Positions 16,416 to 24,463 of a DNA stretch of 64,000 nt are shown piece by piece; positions within the stretch are counted from its first letter, which is position 1, and each line of letters begins with the position of its first letter. A model generated the notes under the pieces. That model searched no databases and was not told where the DNA came from. It saw nothing but the letters and a program-made list of their open reading frames with translations. The stretch comes from Oscillospiraceae bacterium (GTDB lineage Bacteria > Bacillota > Clostridia > Oscillospirales > Oscillospiraceae). The DNA lies in contig SVMI01000007.1 of NCBI GenBank assembly GCA_015067495.1, forward strand, positions 1 through 64,000. The letters run 5' to 3'. Made by a program: the position numbers and the translations under genes.

Positions 16416-16444
16416 ATTATACCAAAAAATTACACATTTGGCAA
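16416..16444 (-). promoter_or_regulatory. Sigma-A promoter upstream of the kinase gene
   Basis: On the minus strand TTGCCA, a 17-bp spacer and TATAAT. A start near 16409 would yield a roughly 35-base RNA if the hairpin at 16376-16400 stops transcription. The rest of the 16228-16577 gap holds the leader and, on the plus strand, the tRNA promoter. Confidence 0.7.
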
Positions 16445-16536
16445 GTACCAATAATTGTTTTTCCGGGAAAAGCAGCATAATAAGGATATTTTTCCCGGAT
16501 CCTTCGGATTATTTTTAATTTTTTTCGTTTAACCTC

Positions 16537-16565
16537 TTTACAAACGCCGTTTTTTCTGCTATAAT
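16537..16565 (+). promoter_or_regulatory. tRNA-Asp promoter
   Basis: TTTACA, a 17-bp spacer and TATAAT, ending 12 bases before the tRNA. Confidence 0.75.
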
Positions 16566-16577
16566 CTCTACTGTTCT

Positions 16578-16654
16578 GGCCCGGTGGTGCAGTCGGTTAG
16601 CACGCCAGCCTGTCACGCTGGAGGTCGACGGTTCGAGTCCGTTCCGGGTCGCCA
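16578..16654 (+). tRNA. tRNA-Asp (anticodon GTC)
   Basis: A 77-base cloverleaf. Acceptor GGCCCGG pairs with CCGGGTC, the anticodon stem CCAGC/GCTGG encloses loop CTGTCAC with anticodon GTC, and the T-arm GGTTCGAGTCC and encoded CCA complete it. Its last 21 bases are repeated exactly at 16777-16797. Confidence 0.95.
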
Positions 16655-16691
16655 AAAAACAACGCCATCCAAATGGATGGCGTTGTTTTTT
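16655..16691 (+). terminator. tRNA-Asp terminator
   Basis: A 17-bp perfect stem (AACGCCATCC / GGATGGCGTT extended by A/T pairs) with loop AAAT and a T run. Confidence 0.85.
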
Positions 16692-16701
16692 GATGTCAAG
16701 A

Positions 16702-16787
16702 GGACGGACTCGAAAGCCGGCTCTTGGCAACATGCCGGGGGCATGTTGCAACCGGCGTGGCTTTTCCGCAGAAAAGCGAGTCCGTTC
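16702..16787. repeat. Large nested inverted repeat beside tRNA-Asp
   Basis: The outer arms GGACGGACTCG and CGAGTCCGTTCC are an inverted copy of the tRNA T-arm and its duplicate. The middle arms AAAGCCGG / CCGGCGTGGCTTT pair imperfectly. The inner stem GCAACATGCC / GGCATGTTGC (16727-16749) is perfect. The whole can extrude as a cruciform or fold as one long RNA hairpin. Confidence 0.7.
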
Positions 16788-16797
16788 CGGGTCGCCA
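16777..16797 (+). repeat. Exact 21-base duplicate of the tRNA-Asp 3' end
   Basis: CGAGTCCGTTCCGGGTCGCC plus A, identical to 16634-16654. It is the kind of direct repeat left at an attachment site, and no second tRNA body precedes it. Confidence 0.85.
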
Positions 16798-16798
16798 T

Positions 16799-16837
16799 AA
16801 AAAGCCTGATTTGTCTATTAGACAAATCAGGCTTTTT
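16799..16837. terminator. Second strong hairpin after the duplicated tRNA tail
   Basis: A 17-bp perfect stem (AAAAAGCCTGATTTGTC and its complement) with loop TATTA. It is symmetric and so able to terminate in both directions. It imitates the layout of a tRNA tail followed by a terminator. Confidence 0.8.
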
Positions 16838-17010
16838 AATGATATCCGTTCCCTGCGGTCACGAATGATATAGCTTTCGCTATGATATATGCTCCGCAGA
16901 TGATATACGCTCCGCGTATAAAAGGGACGGATATTATATCATACTTGCGTAGCAAGTATATCATGAGGCATTAGCCTTATATCATATCGCGTTCAGAGAT
17001 ATATCATTGA
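16838..17010. repeat. Mirrored ATGATAT / ATATCAT hairpin array
   Basis: Four ATGATAT units about 17-27 bases apart (from 16839) are followed, after GGGACGG, by four ATATCAT units. The two halves are therefore complementary in order. Small stem-loops fill the gaps: AGC-TTTC-GCT, ACTTGC-GTA-GCAAGT and AGGC-ATTA-GCCT. The array lies directly upstream of the four-helix-bundle gene. No protein-coding signal was seen in it. Confidence 0.75.
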
Positions 17011-17056
17011 AAACGCATCTAATTATGATACATTTTCACAAAGGGAAGGTGCTTTT

Positions 17057-17407
17057 ATGTCTGAAAACAAGTTGCTCGATTTATCCTTTGAATTCGCTGT
17101 TTCTGTTGTCAAACTCGTTGACGGTGTGACAGCACCCAAAAGTTCCTATATGTTAGATCAACTCGCAAGAGCAGGTACTTCCATCGGAGCAAACATTCAC
17201 GAAGCACAGTATGCACAGAGCAAAAAAGATTTTATCGCTAAGCTGGAAATTGCACTAAAAGAAGCCAACGAAACAAGCTATTGGCTTAAGCTGATGTACG
17301 AAACCAATAGAATTGATGAAGCAGCATATCAGCACGTCTCAAAATTGTGCGGAAACATTCGCAGATTGCTCATCGCATCCTGTAAAACCGCAAAAGAGAA
17401 TATGTAA
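17057..17407 (+). CDS. Four-helix-bundle protein (23S rRNA intervening-sequence protein family)
   Basis: 116 residues predicted as four antiparallel helices, with the family pattern LDLSFEFAVSVVKLVD, SYMLDQLARAGTSIGANIHEAQ, FIAKLEIALKEANETSYWLKLM and a final helix ending in LLIASCKTAKEN. Members of this family were first noted inside intervening sequences of 23S rRNA genes; they are also scattered as solo genes, and their biochemical role is unknown. It starts behind AAGGGAAGGTG, directly after the ATGATAT array and inside the tRNA-Asp-linked element. Confidence 0.9.
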   Translation: MSENKLLDLSFEFAVSVVKLVDGVTAPKSSYMLDQLARAGTSIGANIHEAQYAQSKKDFIAKLEIALKEANETSYWLKLMYETNRIDEAAYQHVSKLCGNIRRLLIASCKTAKENM

Positions 17408-17455
17408 TTGTGTTTTCCGTGACCAGTCGGTTCCGGGTCACCCCTACAAGTTGCA

Positions 17456-17484
17456 AAAACAGCCACCCATCGGGTGGCTGTTTT
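17456..17484. terminator. Terminator between the element and potD
   Basis: A 13-bp perfect stem (AAAACAGCCACCC / GGGTGGCTGTTTT) with a three-base loop. It ends the minus-strand potABCD transcript and can also stop plus-strand transcripts. Confidence 0.8.
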
Positions 17485-17487
17485 CAT

Positions 17488-18567
17488 TTAGCTGATTCTG
17501 ACCTTCAGGAACAGATTTTCAACAAATCTGGAGAAGGACGGGGGCAGATAGTCATAGGACGTACCATGCTCCAGAATCTCCTGTGCAGGATAGGACACGG
17601 GATCTTCCACCATCTCGGGATCCATAAATTCCTTGGCGGCGGAAATGGGCGTGCCGTAGCAGATCCAGTCCATATTGGCACCGGCGATCTCCGGCTCGCA
17701 AAGGAAGTTGATGAACAGCTCCGCTGCTTCCTTCTCCTTGGCGCAGAAGGGGATGCACATAGAGTCCGTAAAGAGGTTGAAGCCCTGATTCTCCGGCAGG
17801 TAGAAGCCGAGATCCTCATTCACATCCGCCATGGTCAGGTAGTCACCTGCGTAGTAGGGAGCGATCCACGCCTCCTCATTTTCCATCAGGTCATAGATCT
17901 GATCCATGACATACTGCTGCACCAGCGGTTTTTGCTCCGCCAGCAGCTGGGCACAATGCTCCAGTTCTTTTTCGTCCGTGGTGTTGACGCTGTAGCCCAG
18001 CAGGTACTGGGCAATGCCGAAGGCATCGCGGGAATTATCGAACATCAGGATCTTGTCCGCGTACTTTTCGTTCCACAGAAGCTCCCAGCCTACAAGGTCT
18101 TCTTCATCCACGTATTTCGTGTTGTAGATGATGCCCACCGTACCCCATGTATAGGGAACAGAATACTTGTTCTCCGGGTCGCAGGGCAGATTCTTGAAGG
18201 TCTCATCGATATACTTGTAGTTGGGAATGTTGTCGAAATTCAGCTCCTGCAGCATTCCCTCCTTGCGCATACGGGCGACCATATAATCCGACGGGAAGAT
18301 CACATCCACCGTGATGCCGCCGGAGGCGAGCTTGGTGTACATGATCTCGTTGGAGTCGAAGGTGGAGTAGTTGACGTGGATATTGGGATACTTTTCCTCA
18401 AAGGCGGCGATGACATCCAGCGAGTCATCAGAGCCATCGGCGATATACTGACCCCAGTTATAGACGTTCAGAGTGATCGTTCCGCTCTGATCCGGCTGAT
18501 TGTCAGGCTGTACGGTACAGCCGCACAGCAGCAGGCACACGAGGAAAATAACAAAAAGCTTTCTCAT
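17488..18567 (-). CDS. potD: Spermidine/putrescine ABC transporter substrate-binding lipoprotein
   Basis: 359 residues. A lipoprotein signal peptide ends in LCG-C17, after which the Cys is lipidated. A periplasmic-binding-protein type 2 fold follows. The family marks are VYNWGQYI near the mature N-terminus, VIFPSDYMVARM and YTWGTVGIIYN, all typical of PotD/PotF. It catches polyamines outside the membrane and hands them to PotBC. It is the last gene of potABCD, and its start overlaps potC by 4 bases. Confidence 0.92.
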   Translation of the reverse strand: MRKLFVIFLVCLLLCGCTVQPDNQPDQSGTITLNVYNWGQYIADGSDDSLDVIAAFEEKYPNIHVNYSTFDSNEIMYTKLASGGITVDVIFPSDYMVARMRKEGMLQELNFDNIPNYKYIDETFKNLPCDPENKYSVPYTWGTVGIIYNTKYVDEEDLVGWELLWNEKYADKILMFDNSRDAFGIAQYLLGYSVNTTDEKELEHCAQLLAEQKPLVQQYVMDQIYDLMENEEAWIAPYYAGDYLTMADVNEDLGFYLPENQGFNLFTDSMCIPFCAKEKEAAELFINFLCEPEIAGANMDWICYGTPISAAKEFMDPEMVEDPVSYPAQEILEHGTSYDYLPPSFSRFVENLFLKVRIS

Positions 18568-19373
18568 TTGCCCACCTGCACTTTCTTCTTGTCCGAGCGC
18601 AGCTGGAGCAGGTTCATCGTGATCATCAGCACAAGGATCAGCAGGAACAGCAGCGTGAACATGGCATAGATCTTAGGCGGGATGGGCTTTTTCGTGTAGC
18701 TGTAGATCTCCACCGGCAGCGTCACGAAGTCCATGCCGGAGACGAAATAGCTGATGACGAAATCGTCAAGGCTCATGGTAAACGCCATGATCGCACCGGC
18801 GACCACGCCGGGCAGGATCTCATGGAGCGTCACCTTGAAGAAGGACTGCAGCGGTGTGCAGCCAAGATCCATGGCAGCGTCCGTCAGGGAATGATCCATC
18901 TGGTTCAGCTTGGGCATGACGTTCAGAATGACATAGGGCAGGTTGAACGTCACATGGGCGATCAGCAGCGTCCAAAAGGTCAGGCTGTCCCGCTGACCCA
19001 GCATTTTCGTTCCCACGAACACAAACAGCAGTGACAGGGAAATGCCCGTCACGATGTCAGGATTGGTCATGGGAATGTCCGTCAGCTGCATCACAAGACG
19101 GCGCATCTTGGGCTTCAGGTTACAGATACCCACCGCCGCCACCGTGCCGAACACGGTTGCCACAAAGCTGGAAATCACGGAGATCAGAATGGAGTTGCCC
19201 AGCAGCTTCAGAAGGTCCTGATCCCGGAAAAGCTCCGCATACTGCTCAAAGGTAAAGCCATCGAAACGGGCAAGGCTCTTGCCCTCGTTGAACGAGCCGA
19301 TGATCAGCACCAGCATCGGTGCGTACAGAAACACGAAGATCAAAATGGTGATAACGCGGTTTGCTTTTTTCAT
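18564..19373 (-). CDS. potC: Spermidine/putrescine ABC transporter permease
   Basis: 269 residues with six membrane helices and the cytoplasmic coupling loop TDAAMDLGCTPLQSFFKVTL that binds the ATPase. It starts LIFVFLYAPMLVLIIGSFNEG, typical of PotC. It overlaps potB upstream and potD downstream by ATGA junctions. Confidence 0.92.
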   Translation of the reverse strand: MKKANRVITILIFVFLYAPMLVLIIGSFNEGKSLARFDGFTFEQYAELFRDQDLLKLLGNSILISVISSFVATVFGTVAAVGICNLKPKMRRLVMQLTDIPMTNPDIVTGISLSLLFVFVGTKMLGQRDSLTFWTLLIAHVTFNLPYVILNVMPKLNQMDHSLTDAAMDLGCTPLQSFFKVTLHEILPGVVAGAIMAFTMSLDDFVISYFVSGMDFVTLPVEIYSYTKKPIPPKIYAMFTLLFLLILVLMITMNLLQLRSDKKKVQVGK

Positions 19374-20194
19374 ACGACCACCATCTCCTCTCCGTCAGAG
19401 TCGGTGAGCTTGTTCATGATACCGGTGCATACGAACACCAGAATCATCAGCAGCAGGCTCAAGGCAGCACCCAGATTGGCGTTGTCACCCTGCTTAAAGA
19501 GCCGCTCGATCACGTCACCGATCAGGAACGTTCCTGTGTCGCCCAGCTTCTGGGAAATATAGAAGGTGGACACGGCGGGGACAAATACCATCGTAATGCC
19601 GGAGACGATGCCGGGCATCGACAGGGGCAGCACCACCTTGACGAAGGTCTGCGCAGGGGTACAGCCCAGATCCTCTGCCGCCTCGATCAGACGATTGTCG
19701 ATCTTGACGATGATGGCATAAAGGGGCAGGATCATATAGGGCAGGTAGTTATACACCATGCCCAGAACAACCGCCACAGGATGGCGGATCAGAGGGAGTC
19801 TCGCAAGACCGAGCATCTCCAAAAAGTCGTTGATGATACCCGTATCCTGCAGCAGTGCCACCCATGCCAGCGTGCGAAGCAGAAAGCTCATGCACATCGG
19901 AAGCATCACCAGCATGTAAAGCAGCTTCTGAGTCAGAGGCTTTCTATGGGCGATAAAGTACGCAACGGGATAGCCCAGCACCAGGCACAGCAGTGCCGAG
20001 ACGAGGGAATAGCCGATGGACTCGCCGAAAACGGGCAGAAATGTACCCAGCTCGGCAATGTTGCTCCATGTAAATTCGCCCGTATTGGGGTCAGTGAGTG
20101 CGTAGTAGCACACCACGCCCAGCGGGATGAGCGTGAAGGCGACCATCCAAAGGATATACGGCACGCTCAAAAGAACAGACTTATTCCTCTTCAT
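19370..20194 (-). CDS. potB: Spermidine/putrescine ABC transporter permease
   Basis: 274 residues with six membrane helices and the coupling loop [21 protein letters not shown]. Two ATG codons lie 9 bases apart. GGAGG touches the first (20203), so the second (20194) has the proper spacing and is chosen. The gene overlaps the end of potA and the start of potC. Confidence 0.9.
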   Translation of the reverse strand: MKRNKSVLLSVPYILWMVAFTLIPLGVVCYYALTDPNTGEFTWSNIAELGTFLPVFGESIGYSLVSALLCLVLGYPVAYFIAHRKPLTQKLLYMLVMLPMCMSFLLRTLAWVALLQDTGIINDFLEMLGLARLPLIRHPVAVVLGMVYNYLPYMILPLYAIIVKIDNRLIEAAEDLGCTPAQTFVKVVLPLSMPGIVSGITMVFVPAVSTFYISQKLGDTGTFLIGDVIERLFKQGDNANLGAALSLLLMILVFVCTGIMNKLTDSDGEEMVVV

Positions 20195-21302
20195 CGGCGG
20201 CATCCTCCGTCAGCTCGTCGTACTCCGCAGAGTAGGAGCTATAGTCGCCAAACAAACCGGAATACTCACTCTTGTGCATGATGTGAATATCCTCGGGATT
20301 CAGACGGATGCCCACCGTGGCGCCCTCAGGCTGGTGATCCGTGGTCTGGATCAGCCACTTGAAGCCCTTGAAGTCCACGATGATGTCGTAATTCAGGCCC
20401 TTGAAAGTAACGGAGGTGACCGTACCCACAAGATGACCCTCTTGGGGGGGGACGAAGTCAATGTCCTCAGGACGGATGACCACATCCACCGGCTCGTTGG
20501 GTTCAAAGCCTGCGTCGAGACATTTGAAGGTACGGCCAAAGAAACGCACCTTGTAGTCTTCGAGCATCACGCCGTCCAAAATGTTACTCTCGCCGATGAA
20601 GTCTGCCACGAAGGCATTGGTCGGCTCGTTATAAATATCTTCAGGTCTTCCGATCTGCTGGATGCGACCCTTATCCATGACAACGACAGTATCGGACATG
20701 GAAAGTGCCTCTTCCTGATCGTGGGTGACGTAGATGAAGGTGATGCCTGTTGCCTGCTGGATCCGCTTCAGCTCGTTCTGCATATCCTTGCGAAGGCGCA
20801 GGTCAAGTGCGCCCAGCGGCTCGTCCAGCAGCAGAACCTTGGGTTCATTCACAAGGGCGCGGGCGATGGCGACGCGCTGCTGCTGTCCGCCGGAAAGCGA
20901 ACTGATATTCCGATGACCGTAGCCCTTCAGGCTGACGATCTCCAGCATATCGTTGACCCGCTTGGTGATCTCGTCCTTGGGCATTTTTGCCACGCGCAGA
21001 CCGAATGCGATATTGTCAAACACATTCAAATGCGGAAACAGGGCATAGCGCTGAAACACAGTATTGATCTGGCGCTCGTAAGGCGGAACATCGTTGATAC
21101 ATTTTCCATCAAACATCACTTCACCGGTCGTCGGTGTCAGAAAACCGCCCACGATTCGCAGTGTTGTGGTTTTGCCGCAGCCGGAAGGACCAAGTAAGGT
21201 TAAAAATTCATGGTCTTTGATATAGAGATTGATGCCGTCGAGTATACGCTCCCCGTCGAACTCCATGGTAAGATTCTGGAGCCTGATGAGTTCCTTGGAC
21301 AT
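20181..21302 (-). CDS. potA: Spermidine/putrescine ABC transporter ATP-binding protein
   Basis: 373 residues. Walker A is GPSGCGKTT (residues 38-46), the Q-loop region has [13 protein letters not shown], the signature is LSGGQQQR, Walker B is [12 protein letters not shown] and the switch His is in [14 protein letters not shown]-terminal TOBE domain follows (about residues 280-350). It powers polyamine import. GGGGGAGG precedes the ATG at 21302. First gene of potABCD. Confidence 0.95.
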   Translation of the reverse strand: MSKELIRLQNLTMEFDGERILDGINLYIKDHEFLTLLGPSGCGKTTTLRIVGGFLTPTTGEVMFDGKCINDVPPYERQINTVFQRYALFPHLNVFDNIAFGLRVAKMPKDEITKRVNDMLEIVSLKGYGHRNISSLSGGQQQRVAIARALVNEPKVLLLDEPLGALDLRLRKDMQNELKRIQQATGITFIYVTHDQEEALSMSDTVVVMDKGRIQQIGRPEDIYNEPTNAFVADFIGESNILDGVMLEDYKVRFFGRTFKCLDAGFEPNEPVDVVIRPEDIDFVPPQEGHLVGTVTSVTFKGLNYDIIVDFKGFKWLIQTTDHQPEGATVGIRLNPEDIHIMHKSEYSGLFGDYSSYSAEYDELTEDAADEEE

Positions 21303-21330
21303 TATCCTCCCCCGTTTCTTTACGTATTTC

Positions 21331-21343
21331 GTCAAACTTTGAC
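21331..21343. promoter_or_regulatory. Palindrome in the potABCD leader
   Basis: GTCAAACTTTGAC is a perfect 6+1+6 palindrome that begins within ten bases after the -10 box of the pot promoter, a natural repressor position. No regulator gene is adjacent. Confidence 0.4.
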
Positions 21344-21350
21344 AACTATA

Positions 21351-21378
21351 ACTATATCGCAAATTTTCACAAAGTCAA
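21351..21378 (-). promoter_or_regulatory. Promoter of potABCD
   Basis: On the minus strand TTGACT, a 16-bp spacer and TATAGT. Confidence 0.65.
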
Positions 21379-21462
21379 TAGATTTTACATTCGGCAAAAA
21401 AGTTTTCAAATAATGGTTTAATTTCCGCAATTTGGGTAATACTGAGTTTCGGAGGTGCTTAT

Positions 21463-22128
21463 ATGAGCAAGAAATTTAAATTCATGCGCAGCTTCGGCAG
21501 AAAGGGCTACTACATAGCCCTGATCCTGTGCGCTGCTGCAATCGGGATTTCCGGCTATCTGTATTACAAAACCGCAACGACCCCAAGTAATCCGCAACTG
21601 AGCGACCCACAGCCCACCCTCACCCCCGGCGGTGATATGCAGGTGGACGGGACTCTTCCCAGTGGAGAAGGCACACAAAACCACCCCGAGGACAACAAAG
21701 ACCCCGCAAAAAAGCCCATGCCCATCGGCAAGCCCGTCTCCGGCGAGACCATCCACGACTATGCCATGGACTGCCTGAGCTACAATGAGACCACCCGTGA
21801 CTGGCGGGTGCATAACGGCATCGACATCGCAGCCGAAGCCGGCACGACTGTCTGCGCCGCCGCCCCCGGTACGGTCTACACCGTCTACAAGGACGACACC
21901 ATGGGGCATACGGTGGTCATCCGTCATCAGGATGGGTATGTGACCAAGTACTCCAGCCTCGACGCGGATATTCCCGTCGCCGCCGGTGACACCGTCAGCA
22001 TGGGTACCGCCATCGGCAAGGTGGCAAACACCGCACTTTTGGAGAACGCCATCGGAGACCATCTGCACTTCTCCGTCACCCACAATGACGAGCCGATGGA
22101 TCCTGCGGAATTTTTTGAACTGAGCTAA
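21463..22128 (+). CDS. SpoIIQ-like M23/LytM membrane peptidase
   Basis: 221 residues: a short cytoplasmic N-terminus, one membrane helix (about residues 17-35), a Pro/Asp-rich linker to about residue 85 and a LytM (M23) domain. The zinc ligands are present: H117-x-x-x-D121 (HNGID) and H202 in H200-L-H202-F. SpoIIQ is the forespore half of the SpoIIQ-SpoIIIAH channel in endosporulation, and clostridial SpoIIQ often keeps the zinc site. Size and layout fit SpoIIQ, but no sporulation gene is adjacent, so a general wall endopeptidase is possible. GGAGG lies seven bases before the ATG. A sigma-F promoter was not convincingly seen. Confidence 0.7.
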   Translation: MSKKFKFMRSFGRKGYYIALILCAAAIGISGYLYYKTATTPSNPQLSDPQPTLTPGGDMQVDGTLPSGEGTQNHPEDNKDPAKKPMPIGKPVSGETIHDYAMDCLSYNETTRDWRVHNGIDIAAEAGTTVCAAAPGTVYTVYKDDTMGHTVVIRHQDGYVTKYSSLDADIPVAAGDTVSMGTAIGKVANTALLENAIGDHLHFSVTHNDEPMDPAEFFELS

Positions 22129-22153
22129 TTCTTCCTTTTTTCCTCTTTATGTT

Positions 22154-22187
22154 GGAAGGGCAGTCAACTGACTGCCCTTCCCTTTTT
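22154..22187. terminator. Terminator between converging genes
   Basis: The stem GGAAGGGCAGT / ACTGCCCTTCC is followed by five T on the plus strand, after the SpoIIQ-like gene. Confidence 0.8.
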
Positions 22188-22636
22188 CAGTTCAACGGAT
22201 GGGCGCAAATATACGCATCCAGAATTTCAGCCGCTGTGTACACCATCCGCGCACAGGGGCGGGTTTGATAGTACTCCTGCGTGCGGGGACTGGGATTGGG
22301 GTCGGTGGGCGGATTTTTCAGGATCTCCCGGCAGACGATGCTGCCGACCTGCCGGCGAAACGCCCCCGCCAGCTCCTGCACCCGCTCATAGTGGGCTTTC
22401 TTTTGCACATCGTCACCCGGTGTGTCGTAGCCGTAGAGAATGCCTGCCACCAGCAGCATGCCGCTGACTGCACCGCAGACCTCCCGCATTCTTCCCATAC
22501 CGCCGCCAAAGGACGATGCCATTTTGGCGGCATCGTCTTTCTTCAAGCCGGTGACATCGCAAAATGCCACCGCAATCGCCTGCGCACAGTTGTAGCCGTT
22601 GACAAACAGCTCCGCAGCCAACAGTCCGTGTTCCAT
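22187..22636 (-). CDS. C_GCAxxG_C_C family redox protein
   Basis: 149 residues. The conserved cysteines appear in the expected order: GYNCAQAI near residue 16, MREVCGAVSGM near 55, SIVCREIL near 95 and RPCARMVYTAAE near 124. This family is named for its Cys pattern and is thought to be redox-active; some members lie with molybdenum or selenium enzymes. No function can be read from the context. The start is the ATG nine bases into the frame, because AAAGGAG then has proper spacing. Confidence 0.85.
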   Translation of the reverse strand: MEHGLLAAELFVNGYNCAQAIAVAFCDVTGLKKDDAAKMASSFGGGMGRMREVCGAVSGMLLVAGILYGYDTPGDDVQKKAHYERVQELAGAFRRQVGSIVCREILKNPPTDPNPSPRTQEYYQTRPCARMVYTAAEILDAYICAHPLN

Positions 22637-22663
22637 ACAGATCACTCCTTTGGAGTAATCATA

Positions 22664-23653
22664 TCACGAGTTATCCCCCTTGTCAAACGCATGCCAGAAG
22701 GATTTGATCGCTGCTTCGTAACCCCGTGGGTCGGTGAGATAGCTCATACCATGCTCCGCACCGGGTACGATGAAGAGTCTTTTTGGTGCAGCGCATGCCT
22801 TGAAATTTTCATAGGTCATCTCCACCGGCACAAAGCGGTCATCCGTTCCGTGGACAAACAGCACCGGCACGCGGCAATTTCGCAGTGCTTCCGGGCAGGA
22901 TGCCCCATTGGGATCCACGCTGGTCTTCTTCATCGCCAGACGGTTTGCCGTCGCGCCGCAGGCGCGGTAGTACATATGAAGATGCCGCTCGGCAACGTGC
23001 TTCCAGATGGCTGTGGGCGCGGTATAGCCGCAATCGGCGATGATGCCCCGCACGTTTTCAGGAAGTGTCAGCCCTCCCGCCATCAGCACCGTAGATGCGC
23101 CCATGGAAATACCGCACAAATAGATCGGCAGTGTGCCGCCGCTGCGCCCGTTCGCCCATTCGATCCAGTCAAGGCAGTCATAGCGTTCTGTCAAGCCGAA
23201 GCCCATATGCTCGCCGCCGCTGCTCCCCTGTCCCCGCTGCTCCGCAAACAGAACGTTGCACCCGTTATCCTGCAGAAAATCCGCGATCAGACCGAAATCA
23301 TGAGACCATGAGGAGCGCCAGCCGTGCATGGCGATCACGATCCGTTTCGGATCGCGCACACGCATCCAATGACCCACAAGCCGCACGCCGTCTCGGCTAT
23401 GGATGGCGACCGTGGTCAACGGCTTGCGGGCGAGGGCTTGACCTGCCCGTTCCACCTTTTGAAGCAGGGCTTCCTCCACACGGCTGCCGGTCAGCTTCCG
23501 ATCCGGCACAAGCTGCATAGACGGTGCTTGCCGGTCAAGTGCCACGTTGACAAAGTATACCGTCATCGCCTGCCGTGCCGTTTCCGTTACCGCAGCCAAA
23601 GCCGCTGCGGCAATGCCGGAGCCGATGAGTACCTGCTTCCATTTTTTCTGCAT
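22664..23653 (-). CDS. Membrane-anchored alpha/beta-hydrolase
   Basis: 329 residues with an N-terminal hydrophobic helix (VLIGSGIAAAALAAV) that probably anchors it, then an alpha/beta-hydrolase fold. The oxyanion motif is MHGWRSSW, the nucleophile GISMGAS, the acid lies in HGTDDRFVP and the His in AEHGMSY, so the triad is complete. It resembles the YtmA/S33-like esterase group found in many Clostridia. Substrate unknown. GGTGGAGG lies before the ATG at 23653. Confidence 0.8.
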   Translation of the reverse strand: MQKKWKQVLIGSGIAAAALAAVTETARQAMTVYFVNVALDRQAPSMQLVPDRKLTGSRVEEALLQKVERAGQALARKPLTTVAIHSRDGVRLVGHWMRVRDPKRIVIAMHGWRSSWSHDFGLIADFLQDNGCNVLFAEQRGQGSSGGEHMGFGLTERYDCLDWIEWANGRSGGTLPIYLCGISMGASTVLMAGGLTLPENVRGIIADCGYTAPTAIWKHVAERHLHMYYRACGATANRLAMKKTSVDPNGASCPEALRNCRVPVLFVHGTDDRFVPVEMTYENFKACAAPKRLFIVPGAEHGMSYLTDPRGYEAAIKSFWHAFDKGDNS

Positions 23654-23719
23654 CTGACGCGCCTCCACCAAAAAGTTTCACCCTCTATGATGCCAATTCC
23701 AAGCAGGTTTTATTCAGCA

Positions 23720-23747
23720 AAAACACCCTGCCGCAGCAGGGTGTTTT
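23720..23747 (-). terminator. Terminator of the MATE-plsC operon
   Basis: A 12-bp stem (AAAACACCCTGC / GCAGGGTGTTTT) with loop CGCA, followed by T on the minus strand. Confidence 0.8.
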
Positions 23748-23749
23748 GA

Positions 23750-24463
23750 TCATTTGAGATTTTCTTCAATGACGGCGGCGATGCGCGATTTGACAAGCTC
23801 CGCCACCTCTACGGATTTCAGCTGCCCGTATTCCTCGTAAGGGATCGGTTTCAGGCAGTGCATCTGCACCACCACCGGCGCAGAACCCTTCTGATCCAGA
23901 ACCTTGAAGCTGTCAAGGAAAGCGACCGGCACGATCGGACACTTGGCTTTCAGCGCGGCACGGAAGCTGCCGCCGTGAAATTCCACCATTTCGTTGCCTT
24001 TTTTGCTTCGCGTCCCTTCGGGGAAAATGACGTAGTTTCTGCCCGACTGCACCTCTTTCGCTACATTCTGGATCACCGTCAGGGACTGGCGCACATCTGC
24101 GCGATCCATGGCGAAGGACTTGGTGCAGGCGATAAACTGCTTCAGAACCGGGATGTTCTGCAGCTCGATCTTAAATACCACGCCAAAGGGTCTGGGGCAG
24201 GAATCCAGCAGCGCGACGATATCGAACATTCCCTGATGGTTGGGATAGAAAATAAAGCCATCCTTCTCAGGAACATTTTCCATGCCTGTAACCTTCAGCT
24301 CTACATTTCCCTTTGCCACGACCAGCTGTGCAATGTGTCGGATATTGTCATAACGCTCCTGCTCAGGATATTGGTCGGCATGCTTGGCATGATGGCAGAG
24401 CTTTGCATACAGCCCCGGCAGCTTGCCGAGGTTTCGCAGGACCATGAGTAAAATTCTGTTCAA
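23750..24463 (-). CDS. plsC: 1-acyl-sn-glycerol-3-phosphate acyltransferase (PlsC family)
   Basis: 237 residues. The acyltransferase motif NHQGMFD gives catalytic H76 and D81, and the phosphate-binding motif FPEGTRSKKGN follows about 75 residues later. The family makes phosphatidic acid at the inner membrane surface. Its ATG overlaps the MATE gene stop by 4 bases. It may be a paralog rather than the only PlsC of the cell. Confidence 0.88.
   Translation of the reverse strand: MNRILLMVLRNLGKLPGLYAKLCHHAKHADQYPEQERYDNIRHIAQLVVAKGNVELKVTGMENVPEKDGFIFYPNHQGMFDIVALLDSCPRPFGVVFKIELQNIPVLKQFIACTKSFAMDRADVRQSLTVIQNVAKEVQSGRNYVIFPEGTRSKKGNEMVEFHGGSFRAALKAKCPIVPVAFLDSFKVLDQKGSAPVVVQMHCLKPIPYEEYGQLKSVEVAELVKSRIAAVIEENLK

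Larger units (their letters stand above)
16634..17442 (+). mobile_element. Putative tRNA-Asp-linked element with a four-helix-bundle gene
   Basis: The segment begins in the tRNA 3' end. It contains an exact 21-base copy of that end (16777-16797), a second 17-bp terminator, an array of ATGATAT/ATATCAT repeats and the four-helix-bundle gene. It closes with a third, imperfect copy of the tRNA tail (GTTCCGGGTC then ACC, 17430-17442). No integrase or transposase is encoded. The direct repeats suggest an element inserted at, or duplicated from, the tRNA end; its boundaries and mobility are inference. Confidence 0.5.

Noticed and set aside
16584..16868. 94-codon open frame starting inside tRNA-Asp
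   Set aside because: It begins in the tRNA body and runs through two terminator hairpins; no ribosome site.
16838..17010. CRISPR array
   Set aside because: The repeated unit is only 7 bases, spacing is 10-20 bases, and half of the units are inverted. No cas gene is present.
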